A stretch of DNA of 64,000 bases from Citrus sinensis (taxonomy: Eukaryota; Streptophyta; Magnoliopsida; Sapindales; Rutaceae), in the NCBI RefSeq assembly GCF_022201045.2, contig NC_068556.1, forward strand, positions 22,983,501 to 23,047,500, read 5' to 3'. Position 1 is the stretch's first letter, and each line of letters starts with the position of its first letter. Both the position numbers and the translations under genes were made by a program. A model generated the notes under the pieces. The model saw only the letters and a list, made by a program, of their open reading frames with translations, did not search any database and was not told where the DNA came from. Of this stretch, positions 46,967 to 59,261 are shown in pieces.

Positions 46967-47962
46967 TGAAATATGAGTGTGCAACCCAAGAGGGGGGGTA
47001 AATTGGAATTTTAAAAATTATACTAACAAATCCACACAACAAGCAATCTAATGTCTTAATAAAAATTGAAAGCAATAAGTTCAATCAAAGCACAATAATT
47101 AAATAGCAAGGGAAGAGAAAGCAAACTCAAGGATTTTTACGTGGTTCGGCAATCCCCGCCTACGTCCACGCCTCCAAGCACACCGGGCTTGAGGATTTCA
47201 CTATCCAAGCCTTTCCAAGGCTTCAAACGTTTACAATTGACTTCAAGGTGTCAATGAACCTTTACAACAAGAGATTATCTCTCCAATCTCTTCACTCCAA
47301 GTGTTTCTCACACTTGTACTCTCACAATTTGATGAGAAATGAAAATTACAACAAAAACTCTCTTTAAGAGTGGATTTACAAATGATAGCTCAATGAAGAT
47401 TTTCGAATTTGAAGCTCAATATAAGTTGTGTGCACTTGTTTATGCTTGCTTGAGTTACCAAAAATGAATTGGTTTTGAGTTTATATAGTTTGAACTCAAA
47501 AACTAGCCGTTACTAGCCGTTATGCACATTTTTTGTCGTAACCGGCTTGCCGTTTAACCATATCCGGTAAGCCGCTTTCGTTCTGGTGATTACTGCCCCG
47601 TATCCGGCTTGCCGTTTATCAGTATCCGGTAAGCCGCTTGCTACAGTAACTGCTACAGTAAAACATTTCCCGAAATTTACAATTTGACCCCAAAACTTTA
47701 TAAAACTGTAGTATGGCCCAAAATGTTATGAAACTTTACAAATAAGTCCAATTTCAGAATTTCTAAATAATTCTTCGTTAACCCCAAACTTTTTGAAATT
47801 ATGACTTTGCCCAAACTTTGTGAAATTATATAATGACCCTAAAACCATTTAAATAATTTCAAATAAGTCCAAATCCGAAACTTTAAAAACATTATCAAAG
47901 CTTTTAAAATACATGTGGTTTGTTATCATCAAAATCAATATTTATAGCCATATAGGCTAACA
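46967..47962 (-). repeat. Left (3') LTR of the nested Copia-type element
   Basis: This direct repeat of 52200-53194 contains two units of about 66 bases built on CCGGCTTGCCG and CCGGTAAGCCG words. It abuts the polypurine tract at 47963-47976. Confidence 0.9.
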
Positions 47963-50274
47963 ATCTCCCCCTTTTTGATGATGACAAAATACATTCAAAA
48001 ATTTAATCTTGTTATGAAAAAGCTCCCCCTTAATCAATGCAAGTTAAAAAATGATTTGAAAATAGTTTAATAAAAACTCCCCTCGCATACATGCTCCCCC
48101 TAGATACATGCATATATTTTCATAACACAAATTAAATCATTCTCCCTCTTCATCATCAAAAAGAAAAACTTAATTGGCAAAGACAAAAGTAGCAAATTTT
48201 TATAAGTTTGAAAACATGTATTCTTCTCCCCCTTCATCATCAAAAAGAAAACTTAAAGGAAAAGAATAAAAATAGCAAATTTGTTACCCATGTTGTTCAA
48301 GTGGAAATTTTGAAAGAATCTCCCCCTAACAACAAGCATTACCTTAAATACAAGATAGTAATATACTCACAAATTATCATTATATCTCAAAATCATCAAG
48401 TCCTCACCATAATCATATATCATCAAAATCATCAAAAGAATACTCAAAGTGCATATTATTGTCCTCATTTTGACAATATTGAAATGATATATTATTTTGT
48501 CTCCCCCTTTGGACAACAAAAAAATTCAAAATGCATATTATCCAAAAACATATTATATGCTCCCCCTAAATATATGGCCAATTAAAATTTTAACCAAAAT
48601 GATTTTATCCAAAAACATATCACTTTTATCTCCCCATTTATCATAAAAAAAAAGATAGATGCAATTGAAACAAAAGCATCAAAAATAATTCGATAAAGAT
48701 ATTACCAATTTTGTGCGAGGAAAAATTTCGGCAGAGTCTCCCCTTAAAATGCACAAATCCTCAAATACACAATATAGTTAAAAACGTTTCCATATAAGCT
48801 TAAACAATTATACCAAACCAACAACTCCATCCATTCATCAAGCGACACATATATAATTTTCAAATTCAATATGAATCCATATTTATACCAAAAAGAACAT
48901 CTCAATGATTAATCAAGAAGCATATAAAAATAAAGCATGCAATTAATTCAAAGAGTCATATTCATTCTAAGAATTCAGAAAAATATCATCCAAATATAAA
49001 TTATCCAAATATTAAACAACCATCATCCGTAATCCACAATTAAAACAATTATGCATATGAAAATATAGGTGCATAATACAACCATCCACCATTGTTGGAA
49101 CAAAAACAAGCTTAAAGATCCAATTTTGGGTTTACAAAAATTGAGTGAAATGGATTTGTTTGAGCCAAGAAAATCGATCCTAGAGATGAATGAAGCTAAT
49201 AGATGATGTAGATTGGATCAAAAATAGGCTAAAGGAAGCTTGAAAATATAGAGAGAGAAACGGGTAGTTAGGTTTTTGATTTTGGGTTTTATGTGGAGAG
49301 ATGATGAAATCAAGTTTTGAGAGTGAAAATTGAAAGAGTAATGGATGAATAATGAGTTGGATGATTGATTTTAACAAGAAAATGAGTGAAAGATGAAGAG
49401 ATTTGAGAAAGAAAAATGGAGAACACTATTCACGCGGGAATGGAATGAGGATGGAATGATGGAGAACAAGTGAAGAAATCATGATGGAGAAGTGTTTAAT
49501 GAAGATGAAATGCATGGGTATTAGTTTAAATGGTTGATTTGGGCATGAAAATGGATGAAAAATGAAGAAAATGGAGGTGAAAATGGATGGGTAGCTCACG
49601 GTTTTGAGGGAAGGAGAGAACATGTGCAGAAAGCTCATGAGAGAGGAAGAAGATGAATAGCACAAAAGCTCACGAATCCGGCTTGCCGAATTTCATTACC
49701 GGCTAGCCGGTTATAGGGCAGTAAGCCAGTAACTTGAAAAACCGAAAACGGTCTGCCGGATTTGAGATCCGGTTGACCGGATATGAACCCGAGAACAACA
49801 AGCAAGAATTCGGCTTGCCGGTTTTGATAACCGGTAGACCGGTTGTGAGGCAGTGAGTTCCCTTTCAAATTTAGTTTTTCGGATTGAAGAACTGGTTATC
49901 CGGAATTTGTCCCGAGAGAAATCAATAAGAAAAAATATTTTTCCGGATGAATGGAAAGGGAATATTTGCTTGCTCTTATACTTGTATTACACACACCATT
50001 TTATTTTCAGTCTTAAAAATTGATTAATTTTAAATCATTTTGAGATTTAAACTTTTCAATAAGCCATTTAATGCATGAGACATAAATGCATACAGGACCA
50101 AACATATGAAATCGTATCAAACAATAATGTCAATTTTATAAGTCAATGCTGATATAACACAATTAACGACACAAGAATTCATGCATATAATTCATTCATC
50201 ACAGTCATGAAACAATAAGCATCCAACAAGCATACAATCATGAAGCATATAAGCATTCAAAACTTAAGAACATG

Positions 50275-50632
50275 CAGAAAGGTCAATTTCAAAATAAAAA
50301 CTGTATTGATTGAACCAGAAGTAATGTGCAAGCTATATACCGTTGGAAAGATAATTAAGTTAACTTTCCAATAAATTTTACAGAGCTTGATTTAGAGTTC
50401 TCTAGAAGAAGTTATGACCAATTCATTACAGCCTGTGCAGACTCAGGATAAAATGCAGAAATGTCAAATTCGGAATAAAAACTGTATTGATTGAGCAAGA
50501 AGTAATGTGCATGCTATATACCATTGGAAAGATAATTGAGTTAGCTTTCCAATAAATTTTACAGAGCTGGATTTGGAGTTTTCTAAAAGAAGTTATGACC
50601 GATTCATTTCAGCATGTGCAGACTCAGGATTT
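50275..50632 (-). repeat. Tandem pair of about 180 bases inside the Copia-type element
   Basis: Two adjacent copies (from about 50275 and 50454) share ATAAAAACTGTATTGATTGA, GGAAAGATAATT and TTACAGAGCT blocks and differ at scattered sites. They lie in the non-coding interior downstream of gag. Confidence 0.75.
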
Positions 50633-50991
50633 TCAACGACTCATTTGATTTCCAAACAATTTTAATAGATTCAATAACATAAATAGAGATGTTAATGCGA
50701 AAGTTTCATCATCCCAAGTTCATGCCAAATTTTTGAAAATTGTTCTTCGTAATAATTAAACATATAAGCATTCGAAAGTTAATAAATCAAACACACCACT
50801 TAACTATCATGCTTAAACACTTCATAAACATTAACATCAAACAAATCCATCATGATAAATCACTCAATATTACACACAATGATAATTCCATCATGTAAAC
50901 ATATAAGCATACTTTCACAAATTCAAGCTACTATCCATTTATCATGATCCACTCAACATGATACCAAATGAATTATTAAATACTTACTAAC

Positions 50992-52142
50992 TTATTTACC
51001 AATTTTTATCCAATTATCATGCAATTCTTTAAAAGCATCATATAATTCATCATAAGTAAAAAGATCATTTACCTCATCAAGATCATCATCTGATTCATCT
51101 CCAATTGCCATGAGAGCTAGATTTGTCATTTCTTGATGCTCTTCATCATCACTTGTTTCCTCATCGCTATCATCCCATGTGGCTACCATTGCTTTCTTCT
51201 TGAGCTTGTTGAGAAGAGGACATTCCGTTCTTATATGGCCAAGCTTCTTGCACTCATAACATTTGATTAATTCCTTCTTCTCCTTTCGGTTCTTGAGGTC
51301 TCTAGATTTTCTTCGCTCACCGGATTTCTTAAAAAGTTTTCTGAACCTCCTAGCCAGCATATCCATCTCTTCCTCATCCAGCTCGCTTTCCTCATCACTC
51401 TCATGTTTTGAGGCTTTGAGAGCAATGTTTTTCTTCTTTTCCTCATTGCCTCTTTCGGCTGCCAAGTCTTCCTCATAAGAAATAAGAGAGCCAATTAAAT
51501 CATCAATAGGTAATACATTTAAATCCTTGGCTTCCTCAATGGCAGTCCTTTTTGGTCTCCATTCCTTAGGAAGTGACCTAATGATTTTCTTGACTTTCTC
51601 ACTATTTGAAAAAGTTTTCCCTAGGGCTCCTAGAGTGTTCACTATGTCCGTAAATCTAGTATACATAGAGTACACATTTTCATTTTGTTCCATTTGGAAC
51701 AATTCGTATTGTCGAGTGTATCTACTTATTTTAGATTCTTTCACTTGGTTTGTGCCTTCATAGACAACTTCAAGTTTGTGCCTTCATAGACAACTTCAAG
51801 TTTGTGCCAAATCTCATTAGCACTTTCGCAACTAGACACTCTATGAAACTCTTTCTTATCTAATGCACAAAATAAGGCATTCATGGCCTTGGAATTTAGA
51901 GAAGCTTTTCTCTTTTCGAATTCATTCCAATCCCGTGAAGGTTTTGGAATATCTTCTCCGACTTCATTTTTAGTCAAAGGCATGAAAGGACCATCATTAA
52001 CGATTTTCCAAATTTCATAATCTAAGGCTTGCAAGTAAATTCTCATCCTAATTTTCCAATATGGGTAATCGTTTCCATCAAAGTAAGGTGGTCTAATTGT
52101 GGATTGTCCTTCCCTAAATGTTGAGTCATATTGGGTTGCCAT
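50992..52142 (-). pseudogene. gag region of the nested Copia-type element
   Basis: The N-terminal part starts MATQYDSTFREGQS and contains YFDGNDYPYWKIRMRIYLQA, the DUF4219/UBN2 gag pattern of Ty1/copia elements. The C-terminal part has a CCHC zinc knuckle (CYECKKLGHIRTECPLL) and an acidic tail. It is interrupted about once. Capsid-type gag without pol would depend on enzymes from other elements. Confidence 0.8.
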
Positions 52143-52199
52143 TGATCTTTAGCTCTAGACGGTTAAGTCTAAACAAGAGCACCTCTCTCTGATACCAAA

Positions 52200-53194
52200 T
52201 GAAATATGAGTGTGCAACCCAAGAGGGGGGTGAATTGGAATTTTAAAAATTATACTAACAAATCCACACAACAAGCAATCTAATGTCTTAATAAAAATTG
52301 AAAGCAATAAGTTCAATCAAAGCACAATAATTAAATAGCAAGGGAAGAGAAAGCAAACTCAAGGATTTTTACGTGGTTCGGCAATCCCCGCCTACGTCCA
52401 CGCCTCCAAGCACACCGGGCTTGAGGATTTCACTATCCAAGCCTTTCCAAGGCTTCAAACGTTTACAATTGACTTCAAGGTGTCAATGAACCTTTACAAC
52501 AAGAGATTATCTCTCCAATCTCTTCACTCCAAGTGTTTCTCACACTTGTACTCTCACAATTTGATGAGAAATGAAAATTACAACAAAAACTCTCTTTAAG
52601 AGTGGATTTACAAATGATAGCTCAATGAAGATTTTCGAATTTGAAGCTCAATATAAGTTGTGTGCACTTGTTTATGCTTGCTTGAGTTACCAAAAATGAA
52701 TTGGTTTTGAGTTTATATAGTTTGAACTCAAAAACTAGCCGTTACTAGCCGTTATGCACATTTTTTGTCGTAACCGGCTTGCCGTTTAACCATATCCGGT
52801 AAGCCGCTTTCGTTCTGGTGCTTACTGCCCCGTATCCGGCTTGCCGTTTATCAGTATCCGGTAAGCCGCTTGCTACAGTAACTGCTACAGTAAAACATTT
52901 CCCGAAATTTACAATTTGACCCCAAAACTTTATAAAACTGTAGTATGGCCTAAAATGTTATGAAACTTTGCAAATAAGTCCAATTTCAGAATTTCTAAAT
53001 AATTCTTCGTTAACCCCAAACTTTCTGAAATTATGACTTTGCCCAAACTTTGTGAAATTATATAATGACCCTAAAACCATTTAAATAATTTCAAATAACT
53101 CCAAATCCGAAACTTTAAAAACATTATCAAAGCTTTTAAAATACATGTGGTTTGTTATCATCAAAATCAATATTTATAGCCATATAGGCTAACA
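52200..53194 (-). repeat. Right (5') LTR of the nested Copia-type element
   Basis: This direct repeat of the left LTR is next to the primer-binding site on its left and the TTTTT target duplication on its right. Confidence 0.9.
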
Positions 53195-55885
53195 TTTTTT
53201 CCCTTCAATTTTTTTAAAAAAAAACTGAAATAGAAACGACAGCCTTGTGTTGGCCATTATCTAAGGCTGCCAACATTGATTTTTTGTCACTGATCACCCT
53301 GTAACACCACCATTTGAACCAGAAAGAACCGGTCGTCAAACTCGAAGCAAAGACCACCTCCGATCGGCCACAGATTACCGAAAAATAGCCAACACAGCAA
53401 CAACAGCTTCCACCATCGGTCTTTGATTTCTGCTGCAATTTAGCCAGTACCACCACCATCAATCCACTCCTCTCCATGAGCTCAACCTTTCTCACCACTA
53501 CTCACCGCCAATTGATGAACTGATTGCCGGAATCAAAGCCAACACCAGACCGCCATTTTTATCTCTAATTTCCAGTCAAATCACCACTATTATATTCACA
53601 TACCTAAAATCTTTCAAATCCACCCATCCTTGCATGATTTCCGACCACCGTCACCAGAAACCTAAACTTTTACTTAATTACCATTTTACCTAAAATTTTA
53701 TTCAATTTTCAGTTTAGCCCTCAAAACCTTTTTTTAAAGCAAATTGAGAAAATGCCTCCAAGAAAAGCCTGTGGGCATGCCCCTCATGCAGCAACTTACA
53801 ACTATAATGATGTTCTTAGAGATGAAGCTATGGTTAGCATGACAGTCAAGATTGATATGTTAGTTGCACAAATGATAGAGTTACTCACTGAACGTCATTG
53901 TACACCAGAACACGGAGACAAATCAAGTGAAAACTTTGCTAACCCATTCTCTGGGCGTCGACATAAAAATAAGTCTACCGATGATAGAAGATAGGAATCT
54001 GGATTGAAAATTGACATTTTTGAATTCCAAAGAAGTGGTCAGGCAGAAGAATTATTTGGATTGAATTAATGCCATTGAGGAAGTTTTTGAATACAAAGAG
54101 GTTCCTGATAATAAACTAGTCTCGCTTGAAGTAACTCGGTTCCATGGCAGGGCAGCAACTTGGTGGCAACAAACAAAGCTCACGAGGATGAAGCAATGTA
54201 AAAAGAAGATTGACTCTTAGGAAAAGCTGAAGAAGCACTTGCGTGGAGTATTCTTACCTCACAATTATGCCAAACTGTTATACCAACAGTTATAGAATTT
54301 AAGGCAAGGCAATCAATCAGTTGATGATTACACTACAAAATTTCATTGGTTGGTAGTGCGCAATGACTTGACAGAGACAAAAGAACATGTTTCCCGCTAT
54401 ATTGCGGGCCTACAATCACATTTTCAAAACCAATTAAATTTACTTGATCCATACTCTGTCTCAGAAGCACACCAACAGGCTTTGCAGTTAGAGAAATAAT
54501 TTAATCGGCATACTAGTAACTCAAACTTCAAGGTTCTCGAAGTGTTGTTCATGATAACTCAAACCTAACTTTCCAATTCTGTAATTTTACTTCTCTAAAT
54601 CCTCCAAATAAAACTAGTAATTTAGTGAAAATTGTCAAAATAGCAAAACACAATCCTCGGGCTCAGGATTATGTTGTTTTAATTGCGGAGAAAGTGGGCA
54701 CTGAATGATTTAAGTGTAAAAAGAGAGGAAAGTACGACAAAAACTTATTCATAGGCACTGAGGAAAGTGAAGACCACAAAGAGGAGGAAACTGAAGAGTT
54801 TTCTAAAGAGCCAACTTTTGATAGTAGTGGCAGTGCACGATCTGTTAAAGAACATGGTGATAGCGAACCAATGTTGATTGTAAATTGCGTATTCTTCACT
54901 TATAAAGGACAAAACAAAGACAAGTGGTTGGAACAAAATATTTTTCAGACTACTTACATAATTGGAGAAAAAGTATATCGCGTGGTCATAGACCCAGGCA
55001 GTTGCGAAAATGTTATTTCAGAGGAAGTTGTAACAAAACTAATTTTAAAGATAGAACCTCATAAAACTTCGTACAAGCTCACATGGCTAAAGAAAGAAAT
55101 CAAGTGACAGTATCGAAATATCGCTTAGTTTCTTTATTCATTAGATCAATTTATAAAGACTAAATTTAGTGTGATGTTGTGGCTATGTATACTTGTCATC
55201 TATTACTAGGTAGATCTTGGCAGTATGATTGAAATATATTGCATGACATGAAAAGAAATACATACATCTTTGTGTTTAACAACACTAAGATTGTTCTCTT
55301 ACCTAACAAGGAGTTCACTTTCAAACAAGACTTGGGTAATCATTTGTTAGGTAAGAAGCAATTTATAGATGTTGTAACAAAGACGAATAAGCTTTATATT
55401 TTATAGAAAAGAGAGCAATAGTAATTCGAAGATTCTTTAAACTATGACACATAAACTGGAGAAATTTCAAGATTTGTTCCTTAACAAGCTGCCACATGAT
55501 TTACCACCTCTTCGGGATATACAATACTAAATTGATTTGGTACTAGGTTCTACTTTACCAAATCAACATCATTATCGTATGAGTCCTGCGGAACATGAAG
55601 AATTGAGGCGTCAAGCGGAAAAGTTACTAGAAAATGGATTTATTCGTGAAATTCTCAGTCCCTGTGCAATCCATATTTTGTTGACGCCAAAGAAAGATTA
55701 TTCTTAGAGAATGTGTGTAGATAGTCAAGCTATCAATAGAATTACAGTTTGATATCATTTTCCAATCCCTCAATTAGATGACTGATTGGATTAGATCAGT
55801 AGGGCAACACTTTTTTTACTAAACTTGAATTGAAGATTGGTTATCATCAGATTCGAATTCGACTTGGAGATTAATGGAAAATGAT

Positions 55886-57081
55886 AACTCTATGACATGA
55901 GAGTTATCATAACATTTCTAGATCTAAATTAATATTACTTAGAGAGTTAATAATGAGTTTTTATCCTATTTTTAGTAAATTTTGCATGAGTATCTATTTA
56001 ACCTTAATTATAATAATTTGATGTGTTTTAGATTATTTTAGCTATGATTAAATGTGACATTGTAAGTGACCCAAAAGCTCATGCTTTGTTGATGGATGTT
56101 GTAAAAGAGGGACTATATTATTGCAGCAAGGCTTGCAAAAAATGACAAAAGACTTATCTGCATATGAACAAAAATAAGTATGAGCCAGAGAAAATACTAG
56201 AGTAAATGCTGCAGCAATCCAGGACTAAGTACAGACAAAACTACCCAAGCTGTTCACGCACTATCTGATATATTTTGTTGCACCTGTTACTGCACTGCCA
56301 CTGTCAGGTGCAGAAAAAAACAGTGACAAACGTGGCAGGTAGCACAAAAAGAAATGTGGTCCTAGAAAGTCAAGAATAGACAAGTGTCCTCATACCTTTT
56401 TGGGTTCTCCTAATCTCAAGGTGTAAAATAGCACATTTTAAGGAAACACATGATAGATTTATCCATTGCCATCACGCACAAAAAGAAAAAGAAGAGAAAA
56501 AAGGAATTTCAGAGCTACAATAGAGGGTATCTCGTAGAGAAGAATGAGAGAAACTTGAAGACTAAAGCATGAAACTTTAGTCCTTTTTGTATCTCAACTT
56601 TATTATTGTATTTTGCTTGTTGTATTTTCTCTTTGATGTTTTACTTTATGGCAAACACTTACGTTTTTACTGTTTTAAAGCTCATCATGAGCTAAACTTT
56701 AATGTAGTTGGGTTTTGAATGAGTTTAATGGTTATTTGACTTATATATGTATGTTTCTTGGAATTTGCTTAGCATTTTGTTTTGATTTTACAAATTGCAA
56801 ATCTCTATTTCGGTTAACCACCCATTTAGTCGATACCAGCTAAGAAGGAGCCTAAAAAAAGTTTGACTTAAAGGAACAAATTAAGACAATACATGGTTTC
56901 AGATTGAGTTTCCCAAGTTGAGTTAATCTCGAATTGAATAGGATCATGCATAATCTAATATTGTTAAACAACTAGAAATAAGGATTCACCTTGTATGGAA
57001 AATAGAGTCTAGATCGTAAAATGTTATGTTTAATGTTAATTTAACAACTGGTCATTGTTAGATTGCATATAAACATAAGAG
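55886..57081. mobile_element. Unclassified LTR-like repeat
   Basis: This non-coding block separates the gypsy fossil from the NIP7 fragment. It starts with the inverted pair ATGATAACTCT and AGAGTTATCAT and has leader-like and polyadenylation-like stretches (AACTTTAGTCC, TTTATTATTGTATTTTGC), as plant LTRs do. No matching partner or target duplication is in the window, so it could be a solo LTR or part of a larger lost element. Confidence 0.35.
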
Positions 57082-57174
57082 CACGCAGGATTGTCGGAAG
57101 CTTGATCCCAATGAGATTGTGGTACTGCATCAGTCAGTTATTGGAGAGTATTTGAGAATGGAGGATGAGCTTTG
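57082..57174 (+). pseudogene. NIP7 3'-end fragment, unit C
   Basis: The last 31 codons of NIP7 (from ...[11 protein letters not shown] to MEDEL and stop) are repeated here with a few changes, such as G to E (GGG to GAG) after DPN and D to V in the SDIGEY motif. The homology continues through the NIP7 3' flank to 57595 (matching about 37595-38286, with about 300 bases missing). The 5' five-sixths of the gene is gone. It marks the distal end of unit C. Confidence 0.9.
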
Positions 57175-57599
57175 AACGAAAAATTTAGGGTGTTTTGAGA
57201 AATGGGTTGGCGTTTGTTTGTTTTGTGAAATTTTGAGAGAATTTTTAAGTGGGTTTAATTATGTGGGATTCTTATAAATTTTGTTGATCATAAATTATAA
57301 TAAATTTTGTATTTTATGTATGTTTGTTTTTCCTCATGCTATATTGAATTGGGTTTGCATTTTTTCTTTTTTTTTCAATCGGAAGTGCTGGAGTTATGAT
57401 TGGCAATTTGTGAGCTTTCAGCTATAAGAGTTTTGAGTTTGGTGAAATTGTGTCCTTGAATTTTTACTAGATGGATTGTGGCGTTGATATGATTAATCAC
57501 TGTCAATTTTTACTAGATGGATTCTATGAATGAATACAGTAGACCTAAGGTTTACTAAGCTGCAAGGACCACGCCCACGTCCATCACCGTCCACCTAGT

Positions 57600-58870
57600 T
57601 TCAAAAAATCAGCTCACAGAGGAATTTCCAAAAACAATACGAGTTTTAATGGCCTTCATGCTCTTGATTTGTGTCTCACAACTTAAGCGGCATACTTCGA
57701 AAATGTTTGGGCAATTTCAGTTTTGAGTTGTTAGTATTGAAACTGCCTGGTAACAACTTTCATGGAATCATTCCTCAAACTTACATGAACGGAGCAAACC
57801 CGAGGATGATTGAATTTAGCAAAAATTCATTGCAAAGGCGAGTCTCTAAATCAGTAGCCACTTGCGCGAAGCTAAAATTTCTTGATATTGGGATAAACAA
57901 GTCACAGATGTCTTCCCATCTTGGTTGGGAACTCCTCCAGAGTTGGAGGTTCTAGTCTTGAAATCCAACCTTCATGGAGTAATAGGGGAAGCCTAAAGCA
58001 GGTTTTGAGTTTCTCAATATGGCATCATTGATATCTCTCGTAGTAGATTTACAGGTAATATTCGGAGCGTTGGAGCTTGGATTACTATGAAGGATGTGAA
58101 TGCAAGCGAGCTAACATATTTGCAAGTTATTCTACAAACCATGCAGTAATCCTTTGTTTACTTATTATGCCTATTCTGGTTACTTAGTATCAATGGGCAA
58201 CAAAGGCATAGAGTTGGAATATAAGGAGCTCTCCAATCTGATGACCACAATTATTCTATCCAACAACAGTTTTTTTGGAGATTCCAAGATGAATAACCAA
58301 TTGGCTAATGAAAAGGGCTTCGAAAACTCAAAGCTTTCCAACAACAATCTCCAAGGTCACATTCCATCATCTTTGGATAACCTAAAGGCGCTGGAGTCAT
58401 TGGACCTGTCTTGTAACAACCTCTCAGGACAAATTCCTCAGCATCTTAAAGAGCTTGCTGCACTTGAGTGTTTGATGTGTCACATAATCTGATAAACACC
58501 TCACAGGACTAATACCACAAGGAAATCAATTTCGCTCGTTTGGAAATGATTCATTTGATGGCAACTCCGGATAGTGTGGACAACCTTCGTCGAAAGTTTT
58601 GTGAAAACTCTTGAGGTTTCAAAGAAAATCAATCGTCATCATCAGAATCTCTATTCGAATTTGGCTGGGAGACAATTCCAATTGGATGTGCAAGTGGGAC
58701 AATAGTTGGACTGGTGCTTGGACACATCTATAGCAAAAGCAAATATGAATGCCTTGCAAAGACTTTTCGAGTGCAATAGAGGAAAAAGAGACAGGCAACG
58801 AACGTTTTAAGCTTTTCTTTGAAGAGCTACTTCCACTTGGTGAAGCCTCCACATTATGATGTGCTTTAAG
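57600..58870 (+). pseudogene. Receptor-like protein (Cf-9/RLP type) pseudogene fragment
   Basis: Leucine-rich repeats are readable in changing frames: [75 protein letters not shown] and [14 protein letters not shown]. Next come GNQFRSFGNDSFDGNSG-like and FGWETIPIGCASG, a transmembrane stretch near 58680-58730, and a short basic tail ending near 58868. The order (LRRs, acidic spacer, TM, short cytoplasmic tail) is that of RLP immune receptors without a kinase. There are at least four frame changes or stops, and the N terminus with most LRRs is missing. It sits between two blocks that are nearly adjacent in unit B. Confidence 0.85.
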
Positions 58871-59240
58871 TTTCATTTTGCTTCCAAGTTTAATAAATCT
58901 CTCAAATTAAGTACTATCTTTTCTGAAAATGTAACACATAAATCATTAAGCTCTGGTTCTGAATTCTGATACGCTTGCAAGACTGAAGTTAAATAACAAT
59001 GGCAGCAGATGAAAGAGCCAGAGATTCACCAGCATACTATGCTCACAGCTTTGCCAAATGGGTAAAAATTCGCAACCCACTTCTGAAAAGGCAAATTACA
59101 GTAGTGTTGCATAATCAATCAATAACCGCTCTTAATTTTCTTTCTATCACTTAGGTCCCTTGACAAATTGGGCCTACAAAAAGGAAAGCTTTGGGTTTTC
59201 GTTAGTCTTGGAATGCTAATGCTATTGGCACCGGGCCTAG

Positions 59241-59248
59241 GAAAAAAA
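59241..59248 (-). terminator. Pol III T-run terminator of tRNA-Gly
   Basis: Eight or so A on the plus strand, read as T on the tRNA strand, start about 13 bases after the mature 3' end. Confidence 0.8.
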
Positions 59249-59261
59249 ACTCTACGCCTCT

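Larger units (their letters stand above)
46967..53194 (-). mobile_element. Young gag-only Copia-type LTR element nested in the gypsy fossil
   Basis: Two direct LTRs (46967-47962, 996 bases; 52200-53194, 995 bases) share TG...CA ends and flank a 4.2-kb interior. The 5-base target duplication TTTTT is at 46962-46966 and 53195-53199. The element reads on the minus strand: primer-binding site TTGGTATCAGAG just inside the right LTR, gag at 52142-50992, and a G-rich polypurine tract (AAAAAGGGGGAGAT) beside the left LTR. The LTRs differ at about 7 of 996 sites (under 1%), so insertion was recent, probably below a million years. No protease, integrase or reverse transcriptase is seen; it looks like a non-autonomous gag-only (TR-GAG-like) element. 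gag appears interrupted about once. Confidence 0.85.
46512..55885 (+). mobile_element. Ty3/gypsy LTR retrotransposon fossil, 3' truncated
   Basis: A TG...CA LTR of 387 bases (46512-46898) is followed a few bases later by a primer-binding site TTTGGTATCAG (initiator tRNA-Met type). After the nested element at 46967-53194, the leader continues to gag (about 53752-54560, capsid-type FLEYKE and RFHGRAATWWQQ), protease (about 54870-55105, VIDPGS core) and the start of reverse transcriptase (about 55440-55880). The rest of pol and the 3' LTR are missing. It is broken, with roughly ten or more breaks, and looks old. It replaced the 3' end of the unit C GST gene. Confidence 0.75.
38668..59167 (+). 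repeat. Tandem unit C (oldest, expanded by transposons)
   Basis: Matches in order are PWWP intron and tail (38668-39391), SRC2 promoter and gene (40360-41732), SRC2 3' flank (44889-45690), GSTF exons 2-3 (45779-46511), NIP7 3' end (57082-57595) and a 146-base block (59022-59167) that also ends unit B. Divergence from A and B is clearly larger than between A and B. A Mutator-like element, LTR fossils and an unclassified repeat account for most of the extra length. Confidence 0.75.

Noticed and set aside
48208-48585. 125-aa plus-strand frame in the nested LTR element
   Set aside because: Antisense to the element, His/Lys/Asn-rich from repeats of the polypurine-like tract; no domain.
55886-57081. 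3' LTR of the Ty3/gypsy fossil
   Set aside because: It does not resemble the 46512-46898 LTR in sequence, so it was kept as a separate unclassified repeat.
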